DNA from: Darksidea phi | Taxonomy: Eukaryota > Ascomycota > Dothideomycetes > Pleosporales > Lentitheciaceae | DNA length: 64,000 bases | NCBI GenBank assembly: GCA_030770425.1 | Contig: JASJFT010000159.1 | Coordinates: 16,650 to 80,649 of the forward strand | Reading direction: 5' to 3' | Part shown: positions 11,852 through 21,599 of the stretch, piece after piece | How positions within the stretch are numbered: position 1 is the first letter of the stretch | How the letters are laid out: each line of letters starts with the position of its first letter | Notes under the pieces: generated by a model | Told to the model about the DNA's origin: nothing | Seen by the model: only the letters and a program-made list of their open reading frames with translations | Database searches by the model: none | Translations under genes and position numbers: made by a program

Positions 11852-12407
11852 GAGCGCTGTTAGGAAACTCCGCCTCCCACCCCAAAGTTGGAGCCGTACG
11901 CCAGGGTTTTCTAGTGGGATTCCGAGGAGTAGACGACGAAATGGACGCAGGTCTTCTCTGCGATTCATGAATTTCTATTATTGGATATGCTTGGGCGGGA
12001 GCCAAGGTTGCTTATCTGAGTGGACGCATGACGTTGGTATTGCATCTTAATCCTGATTCACATCAAGGCTTGGCATTTTATCGGTCGTTCATCGAAAACA
12101 TCTGCGCCTACGACGGGGTTGCACATACGCCTAGTTGGCGCGCCTTGATTGTTTATTGATAAGCGCGTTCCAATGTCAAGGAATATCTCCATTCGTCTTG
12201 GGATGACTGATGGAATGTTATTAGTCCGTGAGTGTTGCAAGCCTTACATAAGCCGTCTTCAGACCACTAATTCCGTTATTCACCCAGCTTTCCACGACAA
12301 CGTTTCCCCACCATGACGCGCAACAAACACATTGCACGGCGCTATTTAACAGCTTGCTGCAACCAGTTGCGCATGCATTGGTCACTTAGCAATTGCTACA
12401 ACGCAGA
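11852..12407. other. intergenic region, presumed promoter of chromodomain gene
   Basis: About 550 bp with no convincing frame on either strand. The downstream half presumably carries the promoter and leader of the chromodomain gene. No repeat was seen. Confidence 0.5.
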
Positions 12408-13911
12408 ATGTCCGTGAGAGGTGCCGGAAGCGGTCGTGGACGCGGTCGTGGACGTGGGCGTGGTAGAGGAGGGACAACGGTTGTGCGTCATACATAACGT
12501 CGATAGCGTCAAGGAGTGTATAAAGTTAACTAGGTACCAGTGGGAATGGGAAGCCTACAAACCCGGCCCCGAAGTCTACAACAATCTCCACCGCCTCCGT
12601 AGAGCGCCGCCCGTCATCACACATACACTCCCCGACACCTGTCCTATACCGAACGCGCAGTCGCGGATTGTAAATCGCAGACAGACCGAAGACGAGTACT
12701 GCCGGAACTACTACACTGTGCACGTCACCTACCTACCATCCAACGATGCATCGAGCGGAAACGAGGAAGGACGGGAAGAGACTGTGCATGTGGATCTCAG
12801 TAGCATACTGCAATACGTATCGCGGAAAGAGCTTTCCCGCTTCGAAACTGCCGAGACCAATGCGGAAGCCGAGGCCAAAGCTGTGGCAGCGCGGGCAGAA
12901 GCAGAAGAACTTGCTAAGCGGAGGCTGGCGAAGAACGCCAGACCGCGTGGGATGGGGAGGGGAGGTGGAATGCTCAGCGAATTCGGTTTGGATTCTGAGG
13001 TGCGGACAAGAGGCCGTCCAAGGGGTCGCGGACGGCCTAGGGGTAGGCCTAGGGGCAGCTGGCGGGGAAGAGGAAGCGGGCTGGCTGCTCAGGCTGGAAA
13101 CGAGATGGCTGAAGATTTGATGTCCGAGGATATGATAGACGTTGAGCCATCAGAAGAGCTACATCGCCATGACGAATATCTACAGCACATGATTGTGGAG
13201 CCCAGTGAGGAAGAGTCGGAAGAGAACCTGCTAGTGAAGCCACCGTCGCCCAATGTCCTACGCTCGTCTTATGTCGCCAATAGTGCATTGTCCTTGTCCC
13301 CTGTTGCAGCACACGGAACTTTTGCGAAACCATTACCCCTGCGCCGCGAAGTACCCTACGTCGACGAGTCGGATATGGAGGAAGATGCTAGGTCTGTTTC
13401 TAGCGCGACCGCACAACTGCAGTTCAATGGGGACATTAGGGGGAGACAGGTTTTACACTCGGACAAGAGCGAGGAAGACCGACATCGAGCGAAAAGGCAG
13501 AGAACAGAGAGCACATCCTCTTCTCGTCCACGGGGCGCAGTGCCGTCTTCGAAACAACCTTCCTCGTTGGCGCGCACTCCAGAAAACGATACTGTCCCGG
13601 TACAACGAGCAACAAAGGTTGCACACACGACGACGAAGCAACCCGCGCATCACTCGCACTCAACCGATCATGACGATGTCGAAGCGGTTGAGAATGACGA
13701 GAATTCAGAGTCAGAAGAGTACGTCATAGATGACATCCTCGATCACTCCTACGAAGACGACAAGAAGTACTACCTGGTTAGATGGCAGGGCTACGAGGAC
13801 TCAAGTGACTGGGTGTTAGCAGAGGATTTGGGTGGCGCTTCCGAGATAGTGGCTGGGTATGAAGAGAAGGTTAGGCGGCAGAAAGGCAAAGAGAGGATAG
13901 CTATACGGTGA
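12408..13911 (+). CDS. AT-hook and C-terminal chromodomain protein
   Basis: Two exons, 12408-12482 and 12541-13911, give 481 residues. The 58-bp intron begins GTGCGT and has a TTAAC branch ahead of CCAG. Exon 1 encodes an Arg-Gly repeat tail. Residues about 40-150 form a conserved-looking globular part. A GRPRG-rich stretch (about residues 185-206) reads as overlapping AT-hook cores. A long acidic/Ser-rich linker follows. The chromodomain is at about 416-468, with EYVIDDILDH, YYLVRWQGYEDSSDW and EDL. The Tyr, Trp and Tyr expected for the methyl-lysine cage are present, although the usual Trp-Glu-Pro after the last strand is Trp-Val-Leu. A role in binding methylated histone H3 in chromatin is inferred from the domain. 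No chromoshadow, integrase or helicase domain is present, so it is neither a canonical HP1 nor a retrotransposon fragment. Confidence 0.82.
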
Positions 13912-14135
13912 AAATACTCGAGAACCGGCTGTCTCTACGCATCCCGATTCTATACGCTATTGCTTGACGTAAGGAGCAGTTCGCAATGTTGGTTACTTGT
14001 CTAAATGGAACAGTGTCACGGCTATTTTACCACAAGATCGCCAATGAATGTAGATTACAACGGCATACTAGAGCCACCATAATACCCAAAATACGAACTA
14101 TTCAATAACCATTAAAATCTCAGTTATCTCTCATG

Positions 14136-14680
14136 TTATTCATGAACGCCAGTCTCATTATGACGATTCTTCAACCCACTGCAATCGGTGCAGTTCGAAC
14201 AACTAGTCCACATCAGCACCCACCTCTCCAACTTTTTCATTCCGAGATACTCACTTAATGCAGTCCGTGCAATTCGTGCAGTTCCGACACCCATCACATC
14301 CAGTGCAGTTGGTGCAATTCCGCGACCTGTCGCAGGAATCGCAACCGGTACAGTTCTTGCAGGATGTGCAATCTAAATGCGAGTAAGCAGGTGATTCTAG
14401 TTAGCGGTGTAAGATGGGGGGAAAGAGTGAGAGTAAGGAGTACCGTCACAGGCGGTGCAGTTTGCGCAATACGTGCAATCTATTTAGCGACCGATTAGAG
14501 CAGTAGGGGGAGGAATAGTAGTATGGGCGATATGAGCTATGGAGGAGAGAGAGAGATACCAATGCAGTCAGTGCAGTTTTTGCAGTCTTTGCAGTTTTTG
14601 CAGTTTCTGTTGTTTTGGGTTTTGGTAAGGGTCTTTTCGGAGGCGGGCATTGAGGTTTCGGAGGAAAGTGCGCAGCCCAT
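14136..14680 (-). CDS. cysteine-every-third-residue protein (CXX)n, four exons
   Basis: Reading 5' to 3' on the minus strand, exons 14680-14560, 14479-14444, 14372-14255 and 14202-14136 join to 113 residues. Every intron is GT-AG (80, 71 and 52 bp). From residue 27 to residue 99 every third residue is Cys, with a single exception at 69. The two residues between are mostly Thr/Lys/Ser then Asn/Asp/Gly, for example CKNCKDCKNCTDC. The triplet register is kept exactly across all three introns, and each intron interrupts the codon just before a Cys; this is strong evidence that the splicing is right. There is no signal peptide. The protein starts Met-Gly-Cys, which permits N-myristoylation plus palmitoylation at a membrane. 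I know no named family. Metal binding, metallothionein-like, is a reasonable inference from 24 regularly spaced Cys; a regular disulfide ladder is an alternative. The gene is intact, and a damaged relative lies upstream on the same strand. Confidence 0.78.
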
Positions 14681-14911
14681 TTTGATGGATGAAGGAGGAA
14701 ATGTTCAACAGAAGATTTAGTTATATTGGGGCTAGAGAAAAGGAGTTACAGGAGAGGCGGAGCTGGGTTTGGGTTTGGGTTCGGGTTTGGGAACTAAGGA
14801 TGAGTTGGTCAAGAGTGATACGGCGTGGTCGCGACGTCATCTCATGCAGACTGATAAGAGGACACGAATAGAGGGGCTCCATTTACGCCCCCCGAGGCCA
14901 CCTGCATATGG

Positions 14912-15025
14912 TATCGAATGAGTAGCAGCCATCGCGTCATCAAACTCGCGGAACAACCCAAATACGTGACATGAAAAGGTATTTCGTCCCGAATACCTTA
15001 AAACGCAAGAAGGTTATTAGTTGTA
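14912..15025 (+). repeat. dispersed repeat copy A
   Basis: Related to 62090-62207. Both copies share TATCGAATGAGTAG, CCATCGCGTC, AAACTCGC and TTTCGTCC in order. Differences are mainly C-to-T or G-to-A changes in the 62-kb copy, as expected from RIP. Confidence 0.7.
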
Positions 15026-15260
15026 GTTATTACCCAAGGCTCAGGTTACGGCATAACTACGAGGGTAACGGTCCAAGCCTTATAAAAGAGGGCGAGCCGT
15101 ATACCGCGGGTAACAGCTAGAGCCTTAGAGAGGGCGTAGCGCGTGCCGTAGCGCGTACCATGATATTAAGCGGTAGCGACAGTAGCCTACCAGACTCGAG
15201 AGTAGCTAGAAATGTAACATATTACCTACTCAACGTCCCATAAACAGAGCGTTGTACTCT

Positions 15261-15288
15261 ATCCTCCATCCTCCATCCTCCATCCTCT
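15261..15288 (+). repeat. 7-bp microsatellite, four units
   Basis: Four tandem copies of ATCCTCC, the last with one change. It lies inside the element bounded by the 15-bp direct repeats. Confidence 0.85.
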
Positions 15289-15728
15289 ATAGTCTTATCA
15301 ACGGCTCTACCCATCCACGCAACTAGCTCTTCCACCTACGACGTCACCTCCATCTCGCGACCCCACGAGTGCGCCGGCAGGGCCGTCTCAAAAGTCGTTT
15401 CGAAACTCGTCCGCCGCTATACATACCATCGATCCAAAGCCCCATGACTTACCTGCATATGGTATTCGTTTGTCTAGATACAGCTGCCTGATAATTTTCG
15501 GCCTTTTTTTTCGCAATGAAGGATGTCACATTATTGGGAAGTCAAAGAGGGACCTTCTCGGTACCGCCATGCGAATCCTTCGTCGGCAGAGGCGCTGGAC
15601 GAGTATCAAACAGTGAGCGTGTCGGTCCTTGCCAGAAGCTTTCCACCGCCTCCCAAATGCCATTGAAAAGCTCCCACGGGTCAAGCAACATCTCATCCGC
15701 CGGCTCTAAACTTTCTCAAAGCAACGGT

Positions 15729-16348
15729 TCAACGACCTATTCGCCCTGCTCGTTCCTCGCCCCGTTCCGATTGGCAAAACCGATGCACCCAACCTACACA
15801 GCCCGGGCAGTCCTTACAATCGATGCAATTAACGCAATTTGTGCAGTCCTGGCACGCCATACAGTTCTGGCAAGCTGTACAATCCGAACAATCGCGGCAC
15901 TGAACGCAATTCGTACAATCTTTGCAGTTGGTACGTTCTTTAGAGGAAGTACAGTCCCTGCATGAGCGGCATTCGAGACCGTGGGTGCAGTCAGAAGAGG
16001 ATGGGCAGCGGGTGCAGGCCGTGCAGTCGGAGCGGTTTGTGGAGTGGGATCAGCTCGTGCAGTCTTTGTAGCCTGGTCGGGTTAGTCGAGTCAGTTAGAA
16101 TCAAGGCTTCGTAGGCCTACAGTTGCAGCTGTTATATTCTAGGAGATTGAATACAATGGGTAAGCTGACTCAGTCGCGGAATGGCACGTACCGGTGCAGT
16201 CAATGCAGTCCTTATTTAGCCCAATTGCATTGCGCGGCAGTTGCGGAGGTTGTGGATTAGCTAATCCGTGTTGTTCAGGATCCTGCGGCTCGTTGAGATT
16301 CATTTGGTGGGGCGGTTGTGGACCAGAAATTCGAGAGTTCTGCTGCAT
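15729..16348 (-). pseudogene. second cysteine-every-third-residue gene, in-frame TGA in a Cys slot
   Basis: Exon 1 is 16348-16192: an uncharacterised Gln/Pro/Asn-rich N-terminus ending DCIDCT, with donor GTACGT. The likely exon 2 starts at 16072 after an acceptor with two TAAC-type branch points, and continues GYKDCTS. A TGA follows at 16052-16050. Counting from the start codon, all Cys fall on residue numbers divisible by three, and the TGA is residue 60, exactly a Cys slot. After it the frame stays open to 15729 with over 20 further Cys, all in register (69 to 144). So one third-base change (TGC or TGT to TGA) most simply explains the stop. It is a young pseudogene, a truncated allele, a sequencing error, or readthrough. 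The last codons after the final Cys may instead belong to a small intron (GTAGGT near 15805). It is a tandem relative of the gene at 14136-14680 on the same strand. Confidence 0.65.
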
Positions 16349-17952
16349 CTTGCCTGTTAATGAAGGAGCAGCTTATTAGCGTTCAGCTTTATTCAAGCTG
16401 GAAGTGGGAGCTGTAACAGCGACTGGCGGACGACGGGAGCAATTGCGGGTACACTAGTTTCGATATTGGGCAGTTGCACTAGGTTGTTGATGCGAGTTTC
16501 GGAGGCGATAGAGGGACTATATTGACATTGGGGAAGTCGCGCCAGAGAGCTGATGCTCTGTGCATAGAAAGGAGGATTGGAGCTGTTGCAGAATGAAAGA
16601 GAGAAAAATGGCTTTGAATATGATACAATATGTCGCCCGCACCACTTTCTGCTTCTGATATACCAGTTTTGGGAAGGCCATTACGGACCTGCTAGCCACT
16701 CCCTCCAGGATTACTGCAGGCGCGTAATTTGTAATTTCGTTATGGGTAGGCATTGATTTTTTTTTCTTTTAGATTTCAATGGTTTTTTCGACTACAATCA
16801 ATCGTCAGTACACACACATTTGAATAAGTATCTGCCCGCATTATTCCACTGCACGTCGAGCGTCTCCCTCTTTCGATAGGAATTTGGTAGCTACTTTCTT
16901 AACGTTAAGGAAGTCTTTGAAGTGAAATTCAGAGAAACGGAGTAAGATCGTTGCCTCGGTCTTTATTGTATGCGATTCAGTGCATAGCTATGTACATTAC
17001 GCGCATAGAGTATTATCGCTCGCAAAATAAATGTGTCACCCCTCCTAGTAACAAGGTAGAGAATTACTTGTTCAACGAAGCCACCTATGAGCTATCTCTC
17101 TTTTAATAAATATAATACACACTAAAGATTTGTTAACGAAACTAGCTGCAGTCTTTGGAGGCCTTGTATAAGATTTTACCAATACATGTGATAGTTAGCA
17201 TAGGTATGTTTGTGGCTCGCTACTAGGGGAGGATGGCAGATACTTTTGCAAGGTACCGATACCTTTCTAGGCTTCTTGCCTACGGAGGATGAGACATCGA
17301 TAACTAGAAAGACCCGTATTCTTCAGGAGTTGGATGGGATCCAATCTAGTGTCAGTGCATACTTTGCCTTCTCGGCGGAGCACTTTTTAGGAAAGCGCTA
17401 TTTTAGCGCAGAACAGAGCATCATATCGAAACTCGCACCGGACAAACAATGCTGCCTTAGATAATGAACTATGTTTTAGATCACGAACGACTTCCTGATC
17501 CTAATCTGTTCGACAGTGCTTGCACCCAAATTATTGTGGTTGGTGATGGACAACAATGGACTCGGGGGACGAAAAGTTCGTCCGGAGTCGGGCGTAGCGC
17601 GTGTGTGGCGTCATTTATGTCCTGTGGCTCATTCAGACTAGTTCAGCCCAGGCCTTAGCCATGATTGTCAACCGAGAGCGGACAAAACCCAGCCTATAGG
17701 CGAAGAAAATGCCTCTTAACGCCGATCTCTCGCGCGATGCTCGTCCGGAGGTCTATTTGACCTGCGCGAGACATAGAACAGAGCATGTAGGAGTATCGTG
17801 CATAAAGATGCACTTATATCTCTACCTTTCAACTACAACATCTCAACAAAGCTCATTCCTCCGGTATATTCATTGCACAGCTTCCTCGGAAAACGCATCG
17901 CTCCATCGCACACCTTCTATTTGCTTAACGGTCCGCATTAAACACTAATAAG
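16349..17952. other. intergenic region, no supported gene
   Basis: About 1.6 kb. Short frames at 17210-17658 show no recognisable domain or intron consensus and are not annotated. A 7-bp inverted repeat (GGACGAA/TTCGTCC around 17565-17581) could form a hairpin. The final ~150 bp, rich in CAACA and TCTC, look like the promoter and leader of the next gene. Confidence 0.45.
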
Positions 17953-18630
17953 ATGAAAGTACTCATCACAGGCGCAACCGGCACTATCGGCGGTGCCATC
18001 TTCCGCCACTGCCTCCAACATCCAGCTATTACCTCAATCGTCACACTTACGCGGCGGCCTTTTCTATCTTCGGATCCCAAATGCTCGAACATCGTTGTTG
18101 GCGACTTTAAAAACTGGGACAAGGATCTTCTCGCCCAAATTGCAGACGCCGATGCTATGATATGGGCGTTGGGTACGTCTGACGCCAACAAAGTGGTCAA
18201 TTACGATTTCATTATCGCGTTCCAGGAAGCTTTCCGTCAAGTCATGCCGGTTGCCAGGCCGAACCGTTTCCGATACATCCTTCTCTCCGGAGCTCTTGTC
18301 GAGCCTGATCAGGATAAAATGCTTTGCTTTATGTCAGCTGCGCGAAAGCTCAAGGGCGCGGCGGAGAATTGGAGTTTAGAGTTTGCACAGCAGCATAAGG
18401 AGACGTGGCAAACGTTCATCGTAAAACCGGGTGGAGTAGCCACGGCGAATACGTATTCTGTTTTCATCATGGCGGCTGGGATGTTTTTACCTGTGATTAG
18501 GGATGAACAGGTGGGCGCTTTTGTGACAAATTTGGTAGTGCACGGGAAGGAGCCGGAAGGGCGTGTGCTTCATGAGATGATGGCAACGAAGGGGACGGAG
18601 TTACTACAGGCGCAAAGAGATGCGATTTAA
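17953..18630 (+). CDS. NAD(P)-binding Rossmann-fold protein (atypical SDR)
   Basis: Single exon, 225 residues. It begins MKVLITGATGTIGG, the glycine-rich GxxGxxG dinucleotide loop of atypical or extended short-chain dehydrogenases. The strand-turn TLTRRPF follows as the probable NADP ribose-phosphate contact, then GDF around residue 55 and the ALG segment that normally contacts cofactor. A classical YxxxK catalytic pair is not evident; the segment near SGALVEPDQDKM is where it would sit. This suggests an HSCARG/SDR-a5-like redox sensor or reductase and not a classical dehydrogenase. Substrate unknown. The ATG at 17953 has a good context (TAAGATG) and directly precedes the Rossmann strand. It appears intact and stands alone between long intergenic regions. 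Confidence 0.8.
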   Translation: MKVLITGATGTIGGAIFRHCLQHPAITSIVTLTRRPFLSSDPKCSNIVVGDFKNWDKDLLAQIADADAMIWALGTSDANKVVNYDFIIAFQEAFRQVMPVARPNRFRYILLSGALVEPDQDKMLCFMSAARKLKGAAENWSLEFAQQHKETWQTFIVKPGGVATANTYSVFIMAAGMFLPVIRDEQVGAFVTNLVVHGKEPEGRVLHEMMATKGTELLQAQRDAI

Positions 18631-20109
18631 CCTCTTGAACGCGGTACAAGTCTGAATTTTCACAGCCAGTAAACCTGGTTGATAACATAGCGTGTTAAAT
18701 TTTGCTACTCTTCCCTCTTATCCGCTTATTGGCATCATGCATAGCATCAATATCATTAAAATTATTTTTAGTGGACTATCGTATTCCTCCTCTCCAAATG
18801 CCATGATCGAGTCGAGCGCGTAAACCGCTCATGCTTTGCGTCTTCCTCATTCAAGCCTCCTTCTCCCGACTCTTGCATGCGCGCCCAGAACGAGCTCTGC
18901 TCTGCGAGTTCAGTAAATTATTCAGAACGTCAGAACTCGTGGATCGTACACGATGGCAAATTCTTCTCATTCCAAGTATTTGATCCTTGCTTCGCCACCG
19001 AGACAATAGTGCGCATAGTGGCAGCTGCCTTGAAGCCACAGAATGAGAAGTTCTCCGCGTGGGTCCCGAATTTGCTCTCCATTAGAAAGCCGGACTGTAT
19101 TTTTTCATTTTCTCCAACGCGTCGCTCAAGGAGCATGTTGACGTACACTCAGGCCAAGGGCAGACCCGTAGCCAAGGTCGCATTCTGATATGCCGTATTA
19201 GTTAGGCAATTATGACAGAACAGAAAAAATTGATTCCACAGCCGCTGTTGGTCGCTCGCATTCTTCATATATCCTGTGCTGGCGCTCCTCATCCGCACCG
19301 GTAAGAGTATGCGCGGAGTGCCTTCACCAAACCAAAACTTCCCATAGGAGTCTTTAGTTAAATTTTTTATCTAGAAGTTCTATTCCTCCGGTATATCACT
19401 GCTGATATTTCAATTTTCAAACAGTGAATTGGTAGGCAGAAATTGTCGAAAGGTGAGGGGATGAATATAGGGTTACGACTAGGAATAGGGGATAAGTAGA
19501 TCAGAAGAGCATTGCGAGCGGGAATTTACGAGCTTCCATTTAAGAGACACGGAAAGTATGCCAGTAATATGATAATTCCTTCAACGGCATATGGGCTGCG
19601 CCAGTGCTGAGCGTACTGGTTACCAACGCGGCGGAAGATTGGTATAGTTATGAGTCGCTTGAAAAGTATACGGAGTAGAGGCATTGAAAACTCATGTGTC
19701 GATGTGAGACTTTCTGTTTCTAGTAATAAAGTAAGTAGGATGTCTTCTTCTGACCCAATCCACAACAACAAGAAAACATCCCGCGATCGGAGATTAGACA
19801 AAGGAGAATTCATCTCTCTACCGGAGAACTACATCAAATCATTTTTTTAGATATTGTATTAAAAAAGGATTTACCGTGGCTAGGTGAAGCCAGATGTGGC
19901 GCTCGAAACTGTAATATTGGAAGGCTATGATCAGCAAAAATAAACTAGACGAGACTAAGGCGGACAGTGCTAAAACAAGTTTAGAAATTTTCCAAGATAA
20001 ACGTTGCTACTACGTCATAGTTGCAGGGAAAGACTCACGCCTGCTATATAAATTGATCTGTGAGTGGTTGCTATAATTTCCGGGACGAACGATTTTATTC
20101 ATGGCCTAA
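18631..20109. other. intergenic region, no supported gene
   Basis: About 1.5 kb of mildly AT-rich DNA. Frames at 18877-19188 and 19526-19813 show no domain, no splice signals and no codon bias typical of neighbouring genes. No RNA gene was recognised. Confidence 0.45.
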
Positions 20110-21078
20110 CTAACACGGTAAGGCTCGTGTATGTTCACGACTAAAATGCGGACGAACCTTGGTTTCACGGCATGGTATTGATCGCGATGACGAAATTGTC
20201 TGAGGACCTGGGCGGCGATGAGCATCGGATAATCCCCCTGACTTAAGGGGTGTTGCATATTCCGTTGCATGGGCCGCCACCCATTGACTGCGCGTAAGTA
20301 TGGGCGCAGAATCGCTACGAGCAGGGGCTATGACAGTATTCCGTTTGGTTGGAACTATCGGAGTTGTTTGTTGCTCCTTGAGCTGAGGCCTCCCGATGAC
20401 AGAGCGATTCCGCTTCTTGACTGTCTCCTCTTGCAAGAGCCGGTTGGCAGTTCGCCTGCGACGTTCTGCGCTGGCGCGCATGAAACACTCTTCTGGGCAG
20501 GTGAGCCAGTCTGAGTTGTATCCGATGAAGAAGCGAGTCGAGAACACAACTGACGACTTGTGTCCGCAACTGCAACGACGGATGAAGTTCAACACAGTCT
20601 CTTCATCCTGCAGATTTATAGGACCTGGTTTTTCAAGACGAGCACGCCACGTTAGACCACACCCTTTCAAACCATTGCAGATGACTCCATACGGAATGAG
20701 TCTAGAGGCAAAGGCTGGTACAGGGTTGGGGCTTGAGCTAGCGAGAGGCAACTTCGTTAGAATATTTGTCGACTGGCACTGCTCGCAGAAAACGTGTTCG
20801 CACTCCCCACACTTCAGGATCCCAAAGGGGTGGTCGCCCTGGTAATGTATCAAGTCGTTCTCGTGCTTGCATTCACTGCACCACCAAGCACCATCTTTAG
20901 TGGCAGCGCTATAGCGTAGATGTGGATAATTACAGTGGTGGAACTCCTCCAGACGCGGAGCTTGCTCCGCACGGACGATTTCGTGGATTTTATTTCCCTC
21001 ATCTTCAGTCTCGCGAGCACCGAAGGGTAGAGCCCTTGTCGACAAGCAGGACTTCAACCTTTGTAGCAGTGAAGACAT
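20110..21078 (-). CDS. double zinc-ribbon-like protein, paralog 1
   Basis: Single exon, 322 residues. Cys pairs mark two zinc-ribbon-like modules. The first has WWCSECKHEND (about 66-75), a GDHPFG turn, then LKCGECEHVFCEQC (about 88-101). The second has YGVICNGLKGCGLTWRAR (about 128-145) and RCSCGHKS (about 167-174). The C-terminal 120 residues are basic, Ser/Thr-rich and disordered. The order of elements (aromatic-CxxC, GxHPFG, CxxC, VPYGVIC, CGL-W/H-RA, C-CG) recurs in the genes at 21600, 22876 and 29858. Pleosporales genomes hold many such genes, which I recall being labelled probable double zinc ribbon; that label is from memory. Binding partner unknown: nucleic acid or protein contact via zinc is inferred. 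No signal peptide. Confidence 0.72.
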   Translation of the reverse strand: MSSLLQRLKSCLSTRALPFGARETEDEGNKIHEIVRAEQAPRLEEFHHCNYPHLRYSAATKDGAWWCSECKHENDLIHYQGDHPFGILKCGECEHVFCEQCQSTNILTKLPLASSSPNPVPAFASRLIPYGVICNGLKGCGLTWRARLEKPGPINLQDEETVLNFIRRCSCGHKSSVVFSTRFFIGYNSDWLTCPEECFMRASAERRRRTANRLLQEETVKKRNRSVIGRPQLKEQQTTPIVPTKRNTVIAPARSDSAPILTRSQWVAAHATEYATPLKSGGLSDAHRRPGPQTISSSRSIPCRETKVRPHFSREHTRALPC

Positions 21079-21599
21079 TGCGCTGATCTTCAGTTTATAT
21101 AATGTTTGTACTGATGGATCGTACTAGGAAGGTTTGAAGTGCATAATATACTGGTTCTGTGAGACTTAATATAGCTGAACGTGTGAAGTTAACTAACGTC
21201 GTACATGAACGATGTGTTTTCCTATGGATGAGATAGGAGACAAGGAAGCTTTGTACCTGCACAATATCGTAAAGAATGGACTAGGGAATATGACATCATT
21301 TTCGTAGACAAATGAGGAAAATATTTACCTTCCCCGAGCTGTCCTAATTGTTCAAGACACCCAGCAAAACAATCGGAGGCCTCATCGCAAATTTCATATC
21401 TTTAGCTTAATCATACATTCCACGTTAGAGGACACGAAAGCAACTCTGCGAGCTTAACACATTAACTTGCTACTATTAAATATCCACCCTAAAGAGATTG
21501 TACTTTGCAGGACTTTTTCCAAACCTACTATCACGTCGTTTCGCACAGCGATTAGAATTGTCGTTCTAGAGACATTTTCTCAAGCAAAGAAATATCGGG
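21079..21599. other. intergenic region
   Basis: AT-rich, 520 bp, between two zinc-ribbon paralogs on the minus strand. It presumably holds the promoter of paralog 1 and the terminator of neither (paralog 2's 3' end abuts at 21600). No gene seen. Confidence 0.45.

Larger units (their letters stand above)
14900..15465. mobile_element. inserted element flanked by 15-bp direct repeat
   Basis: The sequence ACCTGCATATGGTAT occurs at 14900-14914 and again at 15451-15465, enclosing 536 bp. This looks like a target-site duplication around an insertion. The insert has no long coding frame and no clear terminal inverted repeats; its first ~110 bp recur at 62.1 kb. Part of it (about 15000-15230) is poor in CpA/TpG, as after RIP. 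A 15-bp duplication would suit a short retroposed (LINE/SINE-like) element better than a DNA transposon, but the class cannot be fixed from sequence alone. It lies in the presumed promoter of the intact Cys-repeat gene. Confidence 0.45.

Noticed and set aside
5900..13911. Secondary-metabolite or iron-uptake gene cluster
   Set aside because: No PKS, NRPS, terpene synthase, siderophore enzyme or pathway regulator is present; the genes are functionally unrelated.
12408..13911. Chromodomain as the end of a Gypsy-type retrotransposon
   Set aside because: No reverse transcriptase, RNase H or integrase sequence is nearby, and the gene has an intron and an intact unique N-terminus.
15516..15965. Plus-strand frame of 149 residues
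   Set aside because: It is the antisense shadow of the Cys-repeat exon on the minus strand, whose triplet pattern is far more coding-like.
16050..16052. TGA as a selenocysteine codon
   Set aside because: Ascomycetes are not known to use selenocysteine and no SECIS-like context is expected; a nonsense change or error is simpler.
17210..17658. Two short adjacent plus-strand frames as a spliced gene
   Set aside because: No domain, no shared splice junction and no coding-like composition.
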